A stretch of 64,000 nt of DNA from an uncultured Phocaeicola sp. (GCA_944320855.1 CALUJF010000002.1:62001-126000), one strand, 5' to 3'. Positions 53,334 through 61,946 are shown, counted from the first letter of the stretch. The notes: generated from the letters alone by a model not told the origin. Program-made: numbers and translations.

Positions 53334-54320
53334 ATGGAAACAAGACTAACAAAGTATCAGGATGTGGAAGATGCTGTTATTATCGACCAGCCTGAAGAAA
53401 AGAAAGCATTTATCCTTGGGAATACCAGGGGAATAGAATTGCAGAACTTACAGGACGATTATTTAGTTCCTGTCTTTAGTAGAGATAATGTCGAGACTAT
53501 CAGTCATAACGACTTTATTAATACAGTATTTGATGCCGCCCAGACTTTTTATCAAGGGCAGCAGTTTTTGGAGCCTAACATAAGGGTCAGTCACGAAATG
53601 AAGCTAAGAACACGTAAAGGTTCAGGAAAGCTTGTTGAAAATCTGACAGACGAAGATTCAGGCTCATATTATCAGAGAATGATGTTTATTATAGAAATTC
53701 CAAGTATAACTTATAACATTGAAGGAAATGATCTTACATTACAGATTGTAGGTGTGAGGTCTTACAGTGAAACGAACTTACTTGGAAATGCCAGTCAAAA
53801 ACAGCTTTTTAGAGTTGGTGTTGGTTTTTTAAATCAGGTATGCACCAACATGCTATTAAGTACAGACGGAGTTAAACTTGACATTAAAGTGACGAATACT
53901 GCCGACCTATACAAATATTGTATGGAACTTTTCAGCAGATACAATTACATAAAGCATGTCGAGGAAATGAGAACTCTTAATAACACATTTATTGACGTAA
54001 CGACCTTTGCACAATTTTTAGGTAAAGCGAGGATGTACCAAGCCTTGCCTCAAAGTGTAAAGACAGATCTTCAGTTGCCGGAGCTGATATTGAATGAAGC
54101 TCAGATAAACGCAGCTGTGAGAGATTACTATTCTGATGAAAATTTCGCTTCATTCGGAAAAAATATGTCCGGATGGAATTTTTATCAATTACTCACTAAT
54201 TATAAGAACAACTACATCGATACAATGATGGAGAGAACTATTAACGCTTATGATATATCTTTAGGTATTACGAAAGCAATATCGGGAGAAGATGATAAAT
54301 GGGGATGGTTCATTGAATAA
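53334..54320 (+). CDS. DUF3871 family protein
   Basis: 328 residues. The pattern (VSHEMKLRTRKGSGKL, VGVRSYSETNLLG, FRVGVGFLNQVCTNML) fits DUF3871, a family found mainly in Bacteroides mobile elements and resembling the phage/plasmid-type DUF932 proteins. Function unknown. It leads a plus-strand run that includes recombination proteins. AAGGATAA lies upstream of the start, as also before the genes at 54934 and 57909, and may be the element's ribosome binding site. A strong terminator follows. Confidence 0.75.
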   Translation: METRLTKYQDVEDAVIIDQPEEKKAFILGNTRGIELQNLQDDYLVPVFSRDNVETISHNDFINTVFDAAQTFYQGQQFLEPNIRVSHEMKLRTRKGSGKLVENLTDEDSGSYYQRMMFIIEIPSITYNIEGNDLTLQIVGVRSYSETNLLGNASQKQLFRVGVGFLNQVCTNMLLSTDGVKLDIKVTNTADLYKYCMELFSRYNYIKHVEEMRTLNNTFIDVTTFAQFLGKARMYQALPQSVKTDLQLPELILNEAQINAAVRDYYSDENFASFGKNMSGWNFYQLLTNYKNNYIDTMMERTINAYDISLGITKAISGEDDKWGWFIE

Positions 54321-54340
54321 TTATTATTAGTAAGATACCG

Positions 54341-54414
54341 GAGGAGGTATAGATATCAAAGTTTATTAAGAAAACAGAATTATAAACTAAGATAATCTAT
54401 ACCTCCTCTTTTTG
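54341..54414 (+). terminator. Terminator with 14-bp stem and inner hairpin
   Basis: GAGGAGGTATAGAT and ATCTATACCTCCTC pair perfectly; inside, AGTTTAT pairs with ATAAACT. A T run follows. Confidence 0.85.
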
Positions 54415-54439
54415 TTTCACTCAATAAATAAAAACAGAA

Positions 54440-54919
54440 ATGATAAACGTAAATATTGAACTTTTCAAGAGAACTGCACCTGTGAAAAAGATTGAGATAG
54501 TAAATAATCTGACACAGGACGAATTAAGCAGAATATCAGAAACAACCATACTCAAAATCGTCAAGGAAACAGGACGAAGAAGAAAAGGTACAAGGGATTA
54601 TGAATTTTACATTAATCCCGACAGAAGAAAAGGGAACAACTGGAATTCTGTGGTTGAAGGACTATGGCTCTACAAAGGAAAACTAAATGTTATGGTATAT
54701 GTCCAATTCGATAATACAGATACCAGTTTAATAGTACCATTTCAGTATTTCTTTAAGAAAGGTGATTTTAGAGGAACGGTAAAAAGGGATGATCGTTATG
54801 GGAATCCACAAACCCACTACTATGTGTATGATGAGAAAGATAAGGCAGAGATTATAAGAAGCTTTTGCCTTGAATACGTCAACACCAAGTATAAATCAAA
54901 ACTTAGTACTAACAATTAA
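54440..54919 (+). CDS. Hypothetical mobile-element protein
   Basis: 159 residues, charged and soluble, with no family I recognise. The middle (WLYKGKLNVMVYVQFDN) looks beta-rich, and the N-terminal half contains TGRRRKGTRD. It lies 14 bp before the annealing-protein gene on the same strand, so it is probably co-expressed with the recombination pair; a helper role there is a guess. Confidence 0.65.
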   Translation: MINVNIELFKRTAPVKKIEIVNNLTQDELSRISETTILKIVKETGRRRKGTRDYEFYINPDRRKGNNWNSVVEGLWLYKGKLNVMVYVQFDNTDTSLIVPFQYFFKKGDFRGTVKRDDRYGNPQTHYYVYDEKDKAEIIRSFCLEYVNTKYKSKLSTNN

Positions 54920-54933
54920 AAACGATAAGGATT

Positions 54934-55716
54934 ATGTGTAAATTCAACAAACCTATGATTCCTGCTGATGCAACAGCAGATGAACGTCGTTCTCTTATGT
55001 TCGACGCATTATATTCAGCTGACCTCTCTGAGGAAACTGAAAAGAAAGCAAACCTGACTTATATTTCATGGAGTCAGGCATGGAAGGTATTCAAAATGTT
55101 TTATCCTTCAGCTACATACAAAATTTTCACAAACCCAAATACAGGACTTCCAGTGTTTGAAAGTGAAATGGGGCTGATGGTTCATACATCCGTTCAGGCC
55201 GATGGTATTGAATATGAAGATTGGCTGCCGGTAATGGACTATAACAATCGGGCTATGAAATCTATACCCTATACGATACAGGTATATGACAAGCAGAGCA
55301 AACAATACATAGAGAAGCGAATAGAAGCTGCCACAACATTTGATTGTAATTCAGCTATTCAAAGAAGTATGGTAAGGGCTATAGCAAGACATGGCTTAGG
55401 ATTATATATATACAATGGATTCGAGCATATATGTGATGATTCCGAACAGCCTACTAACAATGTAACTACACAGCAGAAAGGTAATGGGAATCAACCTGTA
55501 CAACGTCAACAGAATAATAGCCGTTCACAGGTAAAACCAGTACAAACCCCTGTAAAAGACGAAGCTGCTACAATCAAAGAAGAAATAATTGCAGCTAAAG
55601 ATGTTACATCATTGGTTTCTCTCTATCTCGATTATACAGAAGCGATAGAAAGCAACCCGGAACTTAAAAACCTTCTCACAAACCGTAAGAAGGCATTAAA
55701 AACTTTAAATTCATAA
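54934..55716 (+). CDS. Single-strand annealing protein, DUF1071/Sak type
   Basis: 260 residues. The N-terminal 170 match the DUF1071 pattern of phage ssDNA-annealing proteins (Rad52/Sak-like): TYISWSQAWKVFKMFYPSATYKIF, MGLMVHTSVQADG, DWLPVMDYNNRAMKSIPYTIQVYD, and SMVRAIARHGLGLYIYNG. The rest is a Gln/Asn-rich linker (about 172-200) and a short helical end. Such proteins anneal strands resected by a partner exonuclease; the next gene, 4 bp away, encodes one. Together they form a Red-like recombination module. Confidence 0.85.
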   Translation: MCKFNKPMIPADATADERRSLMFDALYSADLSEETEKKANLTYISWSQAWKVFKMFYPSATYKIFTNPNTGLPVFESEMGLMVHTSVQADGIEYEDWLPVMDYNNRAMKSIPYTIQVYDKQSKQYIEKRIEAATTFDCNSAIQRSMVRAIARHGLGLYIYNGFEHICDDSEQPTNNVTTQQKGNGNQPVQRQQNNSRSQVKPVQTPVKDEAATIKEEIIAAKDVTSLVSLYLDYTEAIESNPELKNLLTNRKKALKTLNS

Positions 55717-55720
55717 AATT

Positions 55721-56650
55721 ATGGCAAGAATAGAACTTATCAATAATGGTATACTCTTCAAGGAAGAGGAACATGAATACTGGCTTGGAGATAAACAACT
55801 TTTTGGAATAACCCAAGCCATACAAAGACAGGTAGCAGGACAGGAATATGATAATTGTCCTGAATATCTTATCAAAAGAGCCGGAGAATATGGCTCAGGA
55901 GTGCATAAGTCGATAGAACGTCTGATAAATGAGTTCGAACATGACGGTACAGTAGAGGTGGAAGATTTCAGAAAGCTCACAAAAGGAATGAATATTGAAT
56001 CTTGTGAATATAATGTTTCAGACATGGAACATTGGAGCAGTAATATAGACCTGGTTACAAGATTAAGTGATACAGAGTTCGGTTTATGTGATATAAAGAC
56101 TTACTCTAATGCAAAGCTTACCAAATCACAATTAACAAAAGCGAGATACCAACTCTCAATTTATGCTTATCTGTTTGAATTGCAGAATAAGGGTGCTATA
56201 GTGAAAGAATTGACAGTTATCCATATCTGCAATAAGATTAAAAAGGACGGTACGATAAATCATGTAGCAGAACTTGTTCAAATAGACAGAATCCCCGGTG
56301 ATATATGTAAGGCTCTATTGGATGCAACACTTAAAGGAGAACAATTCCAAAATCCTTATGATCTTCCTAAAGAAGTATCAGGAAAGGTGAAGCGTATCAT
56401 AAAACTCATTCAAGCCAAGAAAGAGGCAGAAGAGGAACTTAATATCATAAAGAAAGACATTTTTGAAACAATGATCTTCTTAGATGTGAATAATTGGAGG
56501 GGTGAAGGTATAAGCATTACCAGAACTTCAGATACGACAAGAAGTAGTTTTGACTTGGCTTCATTCAAGAAGGCATTTCCAGACCTACCTTATGAAAACT
56601 ATATCAAAACTTCAAATGTGGCAGGGTCACTAAAAATTATGACCATGTAA
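55721..56650 (+). CDS. PD-(D/E)XK exonuclease, partner of the annealing protein
   Basis: 309 residues. The nuclease core is clear: GSGVHKSIERL (His62), SSNIDLVTR (Asp110), GLCDIKTYS (Asp124, Lys126) and the QLSIYAY motif (Gln144, Tyr148) typical of RecB/Cas4/lambda-exonuclease-like nucleases. It should resect double-stranded ends to give 3' single strands for the annealing protein encoded 4 bp upstream. The C-terminal part (about 200-300) is helical and of unknown role. No Cas genes are near, so a Cas4 role is unlikely. Confidence 0.85.
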   Translation: MARIELINNGILFKEEEHEYWLGDKQLFGITQAIQRQVAGQEYDNCPEYLIKRAGEYGSGVHKSIERLINEFEHDGTVEVEDFRKLTKGMNIESCEYNVSDMEHWSSNIDLVTRLSDTEFGLCDIKTYSNAKLTKSQLTKARYQLSIYAYLFELQNKGAIVKELTVIHICNKIKKDGTINHVAELVQIDRIPGDICKALLDATLKGEQFQNPYDLPKEVSGKVKRIIKLIQAKKEAEEELNIIKKDIFETMIFLDVNNWRGEGISITRTSDTTRSSFDLASFKKAFPDLPYENYIKTSNVAGSLKIMTM

Positions 56651-56666
56651 ATTTAACTCGGAACAT

Positions 56667-56728
56667 AGACCAGGGAGATAATCATAGAACAACAAGAATA
56701 ATATGATGTCTCTCCGGTCTTTTTCTTT
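56667..56728 (+). terminator. Terminator after the exonuclease gene
   Basis: AGACCAGGGAGATA pairs (with wobbles) with TGTCTCTCCGGTCT, followed by TTTTCTTTT. It covers an ATG at 56703, so the next gene must start later. Confidence 0.7.
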
Positions 56729-56738
56729 TATAAAACTT

Positions 56739-56900
56739 ATGAATATGGAAAAAGAACATTACTGCCCGATATGTGGTAGAAAGCTTATAAAGTCAGAAAT
56801 CGAAGGTTACTGTTTTCAATGCTCTTACTGCGATGAAGACTTTACAGAATCAGAAGTAATAATTAAAACAGAAGAAAACAATGAGAAAACAGAAAAATAA
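56739..56900 (+). CDS. Small zinc-ribbon protein
   Basis: 53 residues (MNMEKEHYCPICGRKL). Two CxxC pairs, CPICG and CSYC, plus a Cys between, fit a zinc ribbon. ATG 56745 is equally possible; the in-frame ATGs at 56703 and 56706 lie in the terminator hairpin. Overlaps the next small gene by 20 bp. DNA- or protein-binding role unknown. Confidence 0.65.
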   Translation: MNMEKEHYCPICGRKLIKSEIEGYCFQCSYCDEDFTESEVIIKTEENNEKTEK

Positions 56901-57093
56901 CAAACAGCAAAGTATGGAATTCCTTTTTGGTAAGGAAAATGCCAAGAAATCAATGTATCAGACAGTCTATGAAACTCACCATGAAACAGTCAGAGAATGT
57001 GAATATTGCGGCAAACCTATGACAAGATCCGAAGTAAATGATTTTGGAAGCTTGTGTGAAAGGTGCTATATGGAGGAATATTATGGACGTTAA
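56881..57093 (+). CDS. Small zinc-ribbon protein
   Basis: 70 residues. CEYCG (near 40) and CERC (near 59) make a second CxxC-type zinc ribbon in this cluster. The N-terminus is basic (MRKQKNNKQQ). It overlaps its neighbours on both sides (20 bp and 11 bp), a compact phage-like arrangement. Function unknown. Confidence 0.65.
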   Translation: MRKQKNNKQQSMEFLFGKENAKKSMYQTVYETHHETVRECEYCGKPMTRSEVNDFGSLCERCYMEEYYGR

Positions 57094-57283
57094 GAATTAT
57101 TTTATTGTCCCTGATTGTGAGCATTCGGGGGACATAAACCATTACACAGACATTATAACTGAAAATGGTGGAAATATTCTAAAGATTAACTGGAGCGGTA
57201 TGGAATATGATGATGCTATAATTGTCTATTCCTGCCCTAATGAGAAAAAAGAACTTATAAAAACAGCTTTGGAAAATGGATGA
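57083..57283 (+). CDS. Hypothetical protein
   Basis: 66 residues from ATG 57083 (MDVKNYFIVPDCEHSGDINHY). An in-frame ATG at 57038 would overlap the previous gene by 56 bp and is less likely. It overlaps its neighbours by 11 and 8 bp. No family recognised. Confidence 0.6.
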   Translation: MDVKNYFIVPDCEHSGDINHYTDIITENGGNILKINWSGMEYDDAIIVYSCPNEKKELIKTALENG

Positions 57284-57452
57284 GATAATATACAAAGGGA
57301 ACAAGATAGTATGTTTCTCTTCCAATGATTTTCAAGCATTTATTATTAACAAAGACGGTGATATAGAAAGCGGTACATTTACTACTCTATCATCCGCCCA
57401 AAAATGGATAGATAAATATGGGACACAGATTACATGTAGCGAAGAAGTATGA
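57276..57452 (+). CDS. Small hypothetical protein
   Basis: 58 residues, MDEIIYKGNKIVCFSSN to QITCSEEV. It overlaps the previous gene by 8 bp and the next by 35 bp. The composition is protein-like and it keeps the overlapping chain going, which is the main support. Confidence 0.5.
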   Translation: MDEIIYKGNKIVCFSSNDFQAFIINKDGDIESGTFTTLSSAQKWIDKYGTQITCSEEV

Positions 57453-57759
57453 AATTGAATATTCATCTTCTTTCGGATTTAACAATAAAGTAGTTGAATT
57501 TCATAACCTCTTGACAGCACTCGATATTTCTTATAATGGGGAAAGCTGGGATGATGATGTTGAGGTCAATAGAGAGAACTTCAGGCAGGGATTGGAGAAA
57601 CTGAAATCCTATGACAAACTTAATGCGGAAGTAAGAACGAAAATTGATGAAGCATTGAGTGAGATAGACGAACCTGTTGAGAAAATCATAGAAATAATGG
57701 AAAAGCTCTTGATTGTATCTGACCAGGAGAATGAATATATGTTGTTAGCTTTCTTTTGA
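57418..57759 (+). CDS. Hypothetical mobile-element protein
   Basis: 113 residues, acidic and helical, starting MGHRLHVAKKYEIEYSSS. Similar openings occur in small proteins of Bacteroides mobile elements, as far as I recall; function unknown. It ends the overlapping chain of small genes and is followed by a structured intergenic region and terminator. Confidence 0.65.
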   Translation: MGHRLHVAKKYEIEYSSSFGFNNKVVEFHNLLTALDISYNGESWDDDVEVNRENFRQGLEKLKSYDKLNAEVRTKIDEALSEIDEPVEKIIEIMEKLLIVSDQENEYMLLAFF

Positions 57760-57784
57760 GATAATAACAGGCATACTTTAAGCT

Positions 57785-57835
57785 GCCATGAATTTGTAGA
57801 GCATGGCGTAGCTGTATCAATAAGCGAATCTACAA
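57785..57835 (+). ncRNA. Possible H-type pseudoknot in the intergenic RNA
   Basis: GCCATG (57785-57790) pairs with CATGGC (57802-57807). The loop contains TTGTAGA (57794-57800), which is fully complementary to TCTACAA (57829-57835) downstream, giving an H-type pseudoknot. A terminator follows at once. Function unknown; not matched to a known RNA family. Confidence 0.4.
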
Positions 57836-57839
57836 TAAC

Positions 57840-57879
57840 GGAGGATATGTGATGTATAAGTCATGTGTCCTCCTTTTTT
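57840..57879 (+). terminator. Terminator before the 519-residue protein gene
   Basis: GGAGGA and TCCTCC arms, with CATATCC-like internal pairing, followed by six T. Confidence 0.75.
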
Positions 57880-57908
57880 ATTAATAACAACTTAAAAATA
57901 AGGATAAT

Positions 57909-59468
57909 ATGCTATACTATAAATTCAAAAACTACGAAGAGTTCAAGGAGCTTTTCGGGATTGTAAAACATGGAAATGGAAACAAAAGCAGAAAGAATAA
58001 AATCCTGCTTGCTTTCATAAAGAACAAGGAACTGCTACATAATGCGGTTGTTTCAGGAAATTATACACTACTTCATATATCGGATATCACAACAATGAAG
58101 AATACGGTGATAGAAAAAATAATAAGAAGCGGTGGTGAGGATGAAACATTGTCTTATTGTGTGAATCTGATTGGAAAAACCTACTACAGTTCAACTTATG
58201 GGACTGATGGGAACAAAGGTCTGTGCGAGGATGGCGACATGAAAGCCGTAAGATATATAAATTATGAGAAAGGAGAGAAAATCTTTAAAATGAAGGCCGG
58301 GAAATTTTACAGGGCTATCATACTTGAAACAGCTTATGGAAAAACTCTTCCGGAAACAATTCTGAATTTTCTGTGTGAGGAGTTCGCTTCAGAATGGCAA
58401 ACCTATTCTATGGGGAAATTACCAAAGAACAAGCTTTTCGTGAATAAGGATTTTAAAAGAATATACTCTTCTGATTGTTGTGAAGGTGATTTCTGCTCAT
58501 GTATGGTTGATAAGGAACAGCACAGTTTCTATGAGAATGCGGTTAATGCAAGTGCAGCCTATCTTGAAAATGAGGAAGGAAAGGTTATTGCAAGATGTGT
58601 AATATTCAATGAGGCAAAGGATCAGGACGGAAAATTTTGGAGACTTGCAGAAAGACAATATTCCAGCGAAGGTAATGAGATTCTGAAAAGGGCACTAATT
58701 GATGCTCTAATAAAAGGGAAGTACATTGATGGTTATAAGAAGGTGGGAGCTTCCTGTAATGAACCTAACGCATTTGTTGATGTTGACGGAAATTCATTGT
58801 CAAGCAAAAGATTTACAATAGACTGTGATCTTGGATGGGATGAGACTCTAAGTTACCAGGACAGTTTCAAGTGGTATGATATAGATAAAAGAATTGCTGA
58901 TAACTATGAAAATGGTAACCTTGATCTTGGAACTACTGAGGATTGCCTCGATAATTCAGAAAGAGAATACGATGACTACCACGGATATTATTGTGAGGAA
59001 ACATCACTTGTTTATGTTAATGGTAGGGAATATTTCTGTAATACCAATGATCTTAGTGATTTTGTATGGGTAGAAAGTGAGTATGAATATCATCATATTG
59101 AAGATGTTGAAACCTGTCCTGAATGTGGAAAATATTTCGTTGTCTCAAGAGGAAAATATTCAGAAATTACTGAAGAATATTATTGTAGTGATAATTGCCA
59201 GGATAATGCAGAGTCCAAATATAAGCGAGAGAACTGGTATTATTCGGATTATGATGAAGATTATTATGAATCCGAAGATGAAATAACTGATTACTATCAA
59301 TGGGACAGTATTATCGGAGAGTATGAAAAGAAAACAATTTCAGAAAAGACTGTAGATAAACTCTTGGAGAATGGTGGCCTTTACCGTTTCGGTGATGAAC
59401 TGTTTGACACTGTGGACTGTTTCTCTAATCTTCCATTCGGTTATCAACTAATTAAGATGGCAGTATGA
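57909..59468 (+). CDS. Large mobile-element protein with zinc ribbon, unknown function
   Basis: 519 residues. Around residue 187 there is a Cys-rich stretch (IYSSDCCEGDFCSCMVDKEQHSFYEN) and near 227 EEGKVIARCVIFN, a pattern also seen in proteins of unknown function in phages. Residues about 395-430 form a zinc-ribbon-like CPECGKYF and YYCSDNC. The region before the end is rich in Tyr, Asp and Glu. It starts after ATAAGGATAAT, the element's likely ribosome binding site, and overlaps the peptidase gene by 4 bp. I do not recognise a function. Confidence 0.7.
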   Translation: MLYYKFKNYEEFKELFGIVKHGNGNKSRKNKILLAFIKNKELLHNAVVSGNYTLLHISDITTMKNTVIEKIIRSGGEDETLSYCVNLIGKTYYSSTYGTDGNKGLCEDGDMKAVRYINYEKGEKIFKMKAGKFYRAIILETAYGKTLPETILNFLCEEFASEWQTYSMGKLPKNKLFVNKDFKRIYSSDCCEGDFCSCMVDKEQHSFYENAVNASAAYLENEEGKVIARCVIFNEAKDQDGKFWRLAERQYSSEGNEILKRALIDALIKGKYIDGYKKVGASCNEPNAFVDVDGNSLSSKRFTIDCDLGWDETLSYQDSFKWYDIDKRIADNYENGNLDLGTTEDCLDNSEREYDDYHGYYCEETSLVYVNGREYFCNTNDLSDFVWVESEYEYHHIEDVETCPECGKYFVVSRGKYSEITEEYYCSDNCQDNAESKYKRENWYYSDYDEDYYESEDEITDYYQWDSIIGEYEKKTISEKTVDKLLENGGLYRFGDELFDTVDCFSNLPFGYQLIKMAV

Positions 59469-60433
59469 ATTTATTGAAGAAACTATATGAAATTCATAGC
59501 CCAAGTGGAAACGAAAGGGCTATGAAGAAGTTTATAAAGGGATATGTGAAGAAGCATATCCCTGAAGTAACATTCAGGAGTGACCATGTGGGAAACTTAT
59601 ATATGACAAGGGGAATTTCTGAAACCTACCCTTGTATTGTAGCTCACTTGGATCAGGTACAGAGAGAACATTCAAAAGACTTTAAGGCTATAGAAACAGA
59701 AGACATTATATTCGGTTACAGCCCCAAGAACAGAAAAAGAGAAGGACTTGGAGCAGATGATAAGAATGGAATATGGATAGCCCTGAAATGCCTGGAAAAG
59801 TATGAATGTATTAAAGTAGCGTTTTTCGTATCAGAAGAAATCGGATGTGTCGGTAGTAGAGGTGCAGACTTGAGTTTCTTTGAAGATACGAGATTTGTCA
59901 TAGAGCCTGATAGAAGAGGATTTGAAAACCTGATAACGGATATTTCATATACCTCATTATGCAGCAATGATTTTTTAAGGGACATTGGTTTTGAGAGGTT
60001 CGGATATAAAGAAGAATCCGGAATGATGACTGATGTGCTTGAACTTAAAGAAAGGGGTCTGGGAGTAAGTTGTATAAATCTGAGCTGTGGATATTATGAA
60101 CCCCACTCAGATGAAGAATTTACAGTAAAGAAAGACCTTCTAAATTGCCTGGGACTGGTAGAACACATTATAGAAAATTGCCAGTCTGTCTATCCTCATG
60201 AAAATCTTGATTCGGAATATTACGGAATGGATGCTGAAACTGAGATATGGGAAATACTGAGTTGTGACCCGAATTTATCAGTGGAGGACCTTTATGAAAT
60301 GTATCATACCAATTATCCATTTCTTGAGATAGAGGATTTTGAGAAAATATATAATGAATTTCATGAACAAATGGACGAAGAAGAATTATGGAAAGATATG
60401 AAAGTTCCGAAAACAAGAAAGTTTTGGTTTTAG
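59465..60433 (+). CDS. M20/M42-like metallopeptidase encoded in the island
   Basis: 322 residues. Zinc-peptidase features in order: EIHSPSGNERAM near residue 9, CIVAHLDQV (His61, Asp63), GLGADDKNGIW (Asp98/99), FFVSEEIGCVGSRGA (Glu124, Glu125), FVIEPDRRG (Asp149) and YEPHSDEEF (His near 218). This is the full metal and catalytic set of M20/M42/M28-type aminopeptidases. The last 90 residues are an acidic extension outside the catalytic fold. Its place in a phage-like gene chain is unusual. Substrate unknown. Confidence 0.8.
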   Translation: MNLLKKLYEIHSPSGNERAMKKFIKGYVKKHIPEVTFRSDHVGNLYMTRGISETYPCIVAHLDQVQREHSKDFKAIETEDIIFGYSPKNRKREGLGADDKNGIWIALKCLEKYECIKVAFFVSEEIGCVGSRGADLSFFEDTRFVIEPDRRGFENLITDISYTSLCSNDFLRDIGFERFGYKEESGMMTDVLELKERGLGVSCINLSCGYYEPHSDEEFTVKKDLLNCLGLVEHIIENCQSVYPHENLDSEYYGMDAETEIWEILSCDPNLSVEDLYEMYHTNYPFLEIEDFEKIYNEFHEQMDEEELWKDMKVPKTRKFWF

Positions 60434-60783
60434 AAGATGGTGAGAAAGTTTTAAAGACTATGGCAGATTCATTGAGAAGGAAAGAGTCCGTATTGAATAT
60501 AATAAATATGGATTGGTATGTGGATGCTGTCAACTTTATAAAAGGATATCTAAGTTTTAATGACATATCTGATATTGATATTTCAGTTCATGATATTAGG
60601 TATTCTTATAATGAGGATGGAGAAGTTTATGACTATGACCTATTCTATGTAGGATTGGATAATAAGGGGGATATAGTAGTAAAAGCTTCTAAAGACAATA
60701 TATATTTCAAATTTTCAGAACTGGATGATGTTATGAGATTTGAGATTATTAATTCAATAATAAAAGATGTATATGGAAAATAA
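60388..60783 (+). CDS. Hypothetical protein
   Basis: 131 residues, acidic, no family recognised. It overlaps the peptidase gene by 46 bp and the next gene by up to 17 bp. The middle (DISDIDISVHDIRYSYNEDGEVYDY) has a repetitive Asp/Ile pattern. Confidence 0.6.
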   Translation: MERYESSENKKVLVLEDGEKVLKTMADSLRRKESVLNIINMDWYVDAVNFIKGYLSFNDISDIDISVHDIRYSYNEDGEVYDYDLFYVGLDNKGDIVVKASKDNIYFKFSELDDVMRFEIINSIIKDVYGK

Positions 60784-61123
60784 TGATTATAACCTGGAAT
60801 TGGCTAAGTATATCTGGTCAATCCTAAAAACACAGATTACAATTTTCATGTCTTGGGGTGTTGAACCTAAAAGCATGAAGGTTATAGAAAAGGGACTTGA
60901 ATTTCATTGTCAGGGATTCAAGCATACCGGAAAAGTTCAGATTGTTCTTGATGAAGGGAAAGATCTGTTTGAAGTGCACCTAATCTCAGAAAATGGAGAA
61001 AAGGTAAAAACTATAGAAGACGTTTTTCTTGATAAACTCATTTCTGTGGTAGATGAGAATATTGAAAAAACGGAAGACTATAAAAAACGGATTTCTGAAA
61101 CATATCATATTATGGAATTTTAG
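60767..61123 (+). CDS. Hypothetical protein
   Basis: 118 residues (or 116 from ATG 60773, MENNDYNLELAKYIW). Mixed alpha/beta prediction by eye, no family recognised. It overlaps the previous gene and is followed by a terminator, so it ends the chain that starts at 57909. Confidence 0.6.
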   Translation: MYMENNDYNLELAKYIWSILKTQITIFMSWGVEPKSMKVIEKGLEFHCQGFKHTGKVQIVLDEGKDLFEVHLISENGEKVKTIEDVFLDKLISVVDENIEKTEDYKKRISETYHIMEF

Positions 61124-61140
61124 GGAATCTAAGGGAAAAA

Positions 61141-61199
61141 GAATCCTGGAAAAAGTAGGAATATCAGAAAAACCGAAATTTCTCAGGATTTTCTGTTTT
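61141..61199 (+). terminator. Terminator before the recombinase gene
   Basis: AATCCTG and CAGGATT arms with an inner AGAAA/TTTCT stem, then TTCTGTTTT. Confidence 0.75.
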
Positions 61200-61271
61200 A
61201 ACTCTTGCCTTAATGGTTATTGAACGTTCGTTTAGTATCCGTGAAGAGTGTTAATGAAATGTTAAACAAAT

Positions 61272-61946
61272 ATGGAGAAACAAAAATATGTAGCCTATCT
61301 CCGACAGTCCACGAAGAAACAACAGAATTCAGGACTTGGAGTAGAGGCACAGAGGGAAATAATACAAAAATACCTGAAGGACACAATTCCGATTTCTGAA
61401 TATATAGAAACAGAAAGTGGAAAGAAATCTGACAGGCCTAAACTTTCAGAAGCTTTGGGAGAATGTAGAAAGAATGGTGCGACATTGATAGTGGCTAAGC
61501 TTGACAGACTATCCAGAAATGTAGCATTCACAAGCAAACTCTTGGAAAGTGATGTGGAAATTATATTCTGTGATTTTCCGGAGGCTAATAAACTTGTCCT
61601 TCATATCATAAGCAGTATAGCGGAATATGAGGCAGGACTTATATCACAGAGAACAAAACAGTCTTTGAAAGCTAAAAAAGCAAGAGGTTTCAGTCTGGGA
61701 AAACCGGAAAATCTCTTGGAAAAACTTGATAAGGCTATAGAAAACAGTAACAGGACAAACAGAATGAAAGCTCTCGATAATCCAAACAACAAAAGAGCTG
61801 CCGCATTCCTGAGAATCCTGGTAAAAGAAGAAAAATCATTATCAGAAATGGCGAGAATTCTGAATAAGGAAGGATTTGTAACTTCCCAAGGAAAAGAATT
61901 TAAGCCATCACAAGTAAGTGTATTAATCAAACGTTACGGATTATGA
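61272..61946 (+). CDS. Small serine recombinase (resolvase/invertase family)
   Basis: 224 residues. The catalytic serine is S13 in YLRQSTKKQ; the resolvase signature continues as GLGVEAQREII, VAKLDRLSRNVAF (catalytic arginines near 80) and SIAEYEAGLISQRTKQSLKAKKARG. The C-terminal part (about 165-224) is a helix-turn-helix. The size fits resolvases and DNA invertases rather than large serine integrases. A palindromic GAACGTTC lies in its leader (61222-61229). It is 1.1 kb from an inverted-repeat-bounded promoter segment that it might act on. Confidence 0.9.
   Translation: MEKQKYVAYLRQSTKKQQNSGLGVEAQREIIQKYLKDTIPISEYIETESGKKSDRPKLSEALGECRKNGATLIVAKLDRLSRNVAFTSKLLESDVEIIFCDFPEANKLVLHIISSIAEYEAGLISQRTKQSLKAKKARGFSLGKPENLLEKLDKAIENSNRTNRMKALDNPNNKRAAAFLRILVKEEKSLSEMARILNKEGFVTSQGKEFKPSQVSVLIKRYGL

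Noticed and set aside
55721..56650. Cas4 or CRISPR adaptation nuclease
   Set aside because: The nuclease core fits, but there are no Cys-cluster residues for an iron-sulfur site and no other cas genes; the neighbouring annealing protein gives a better explanation.
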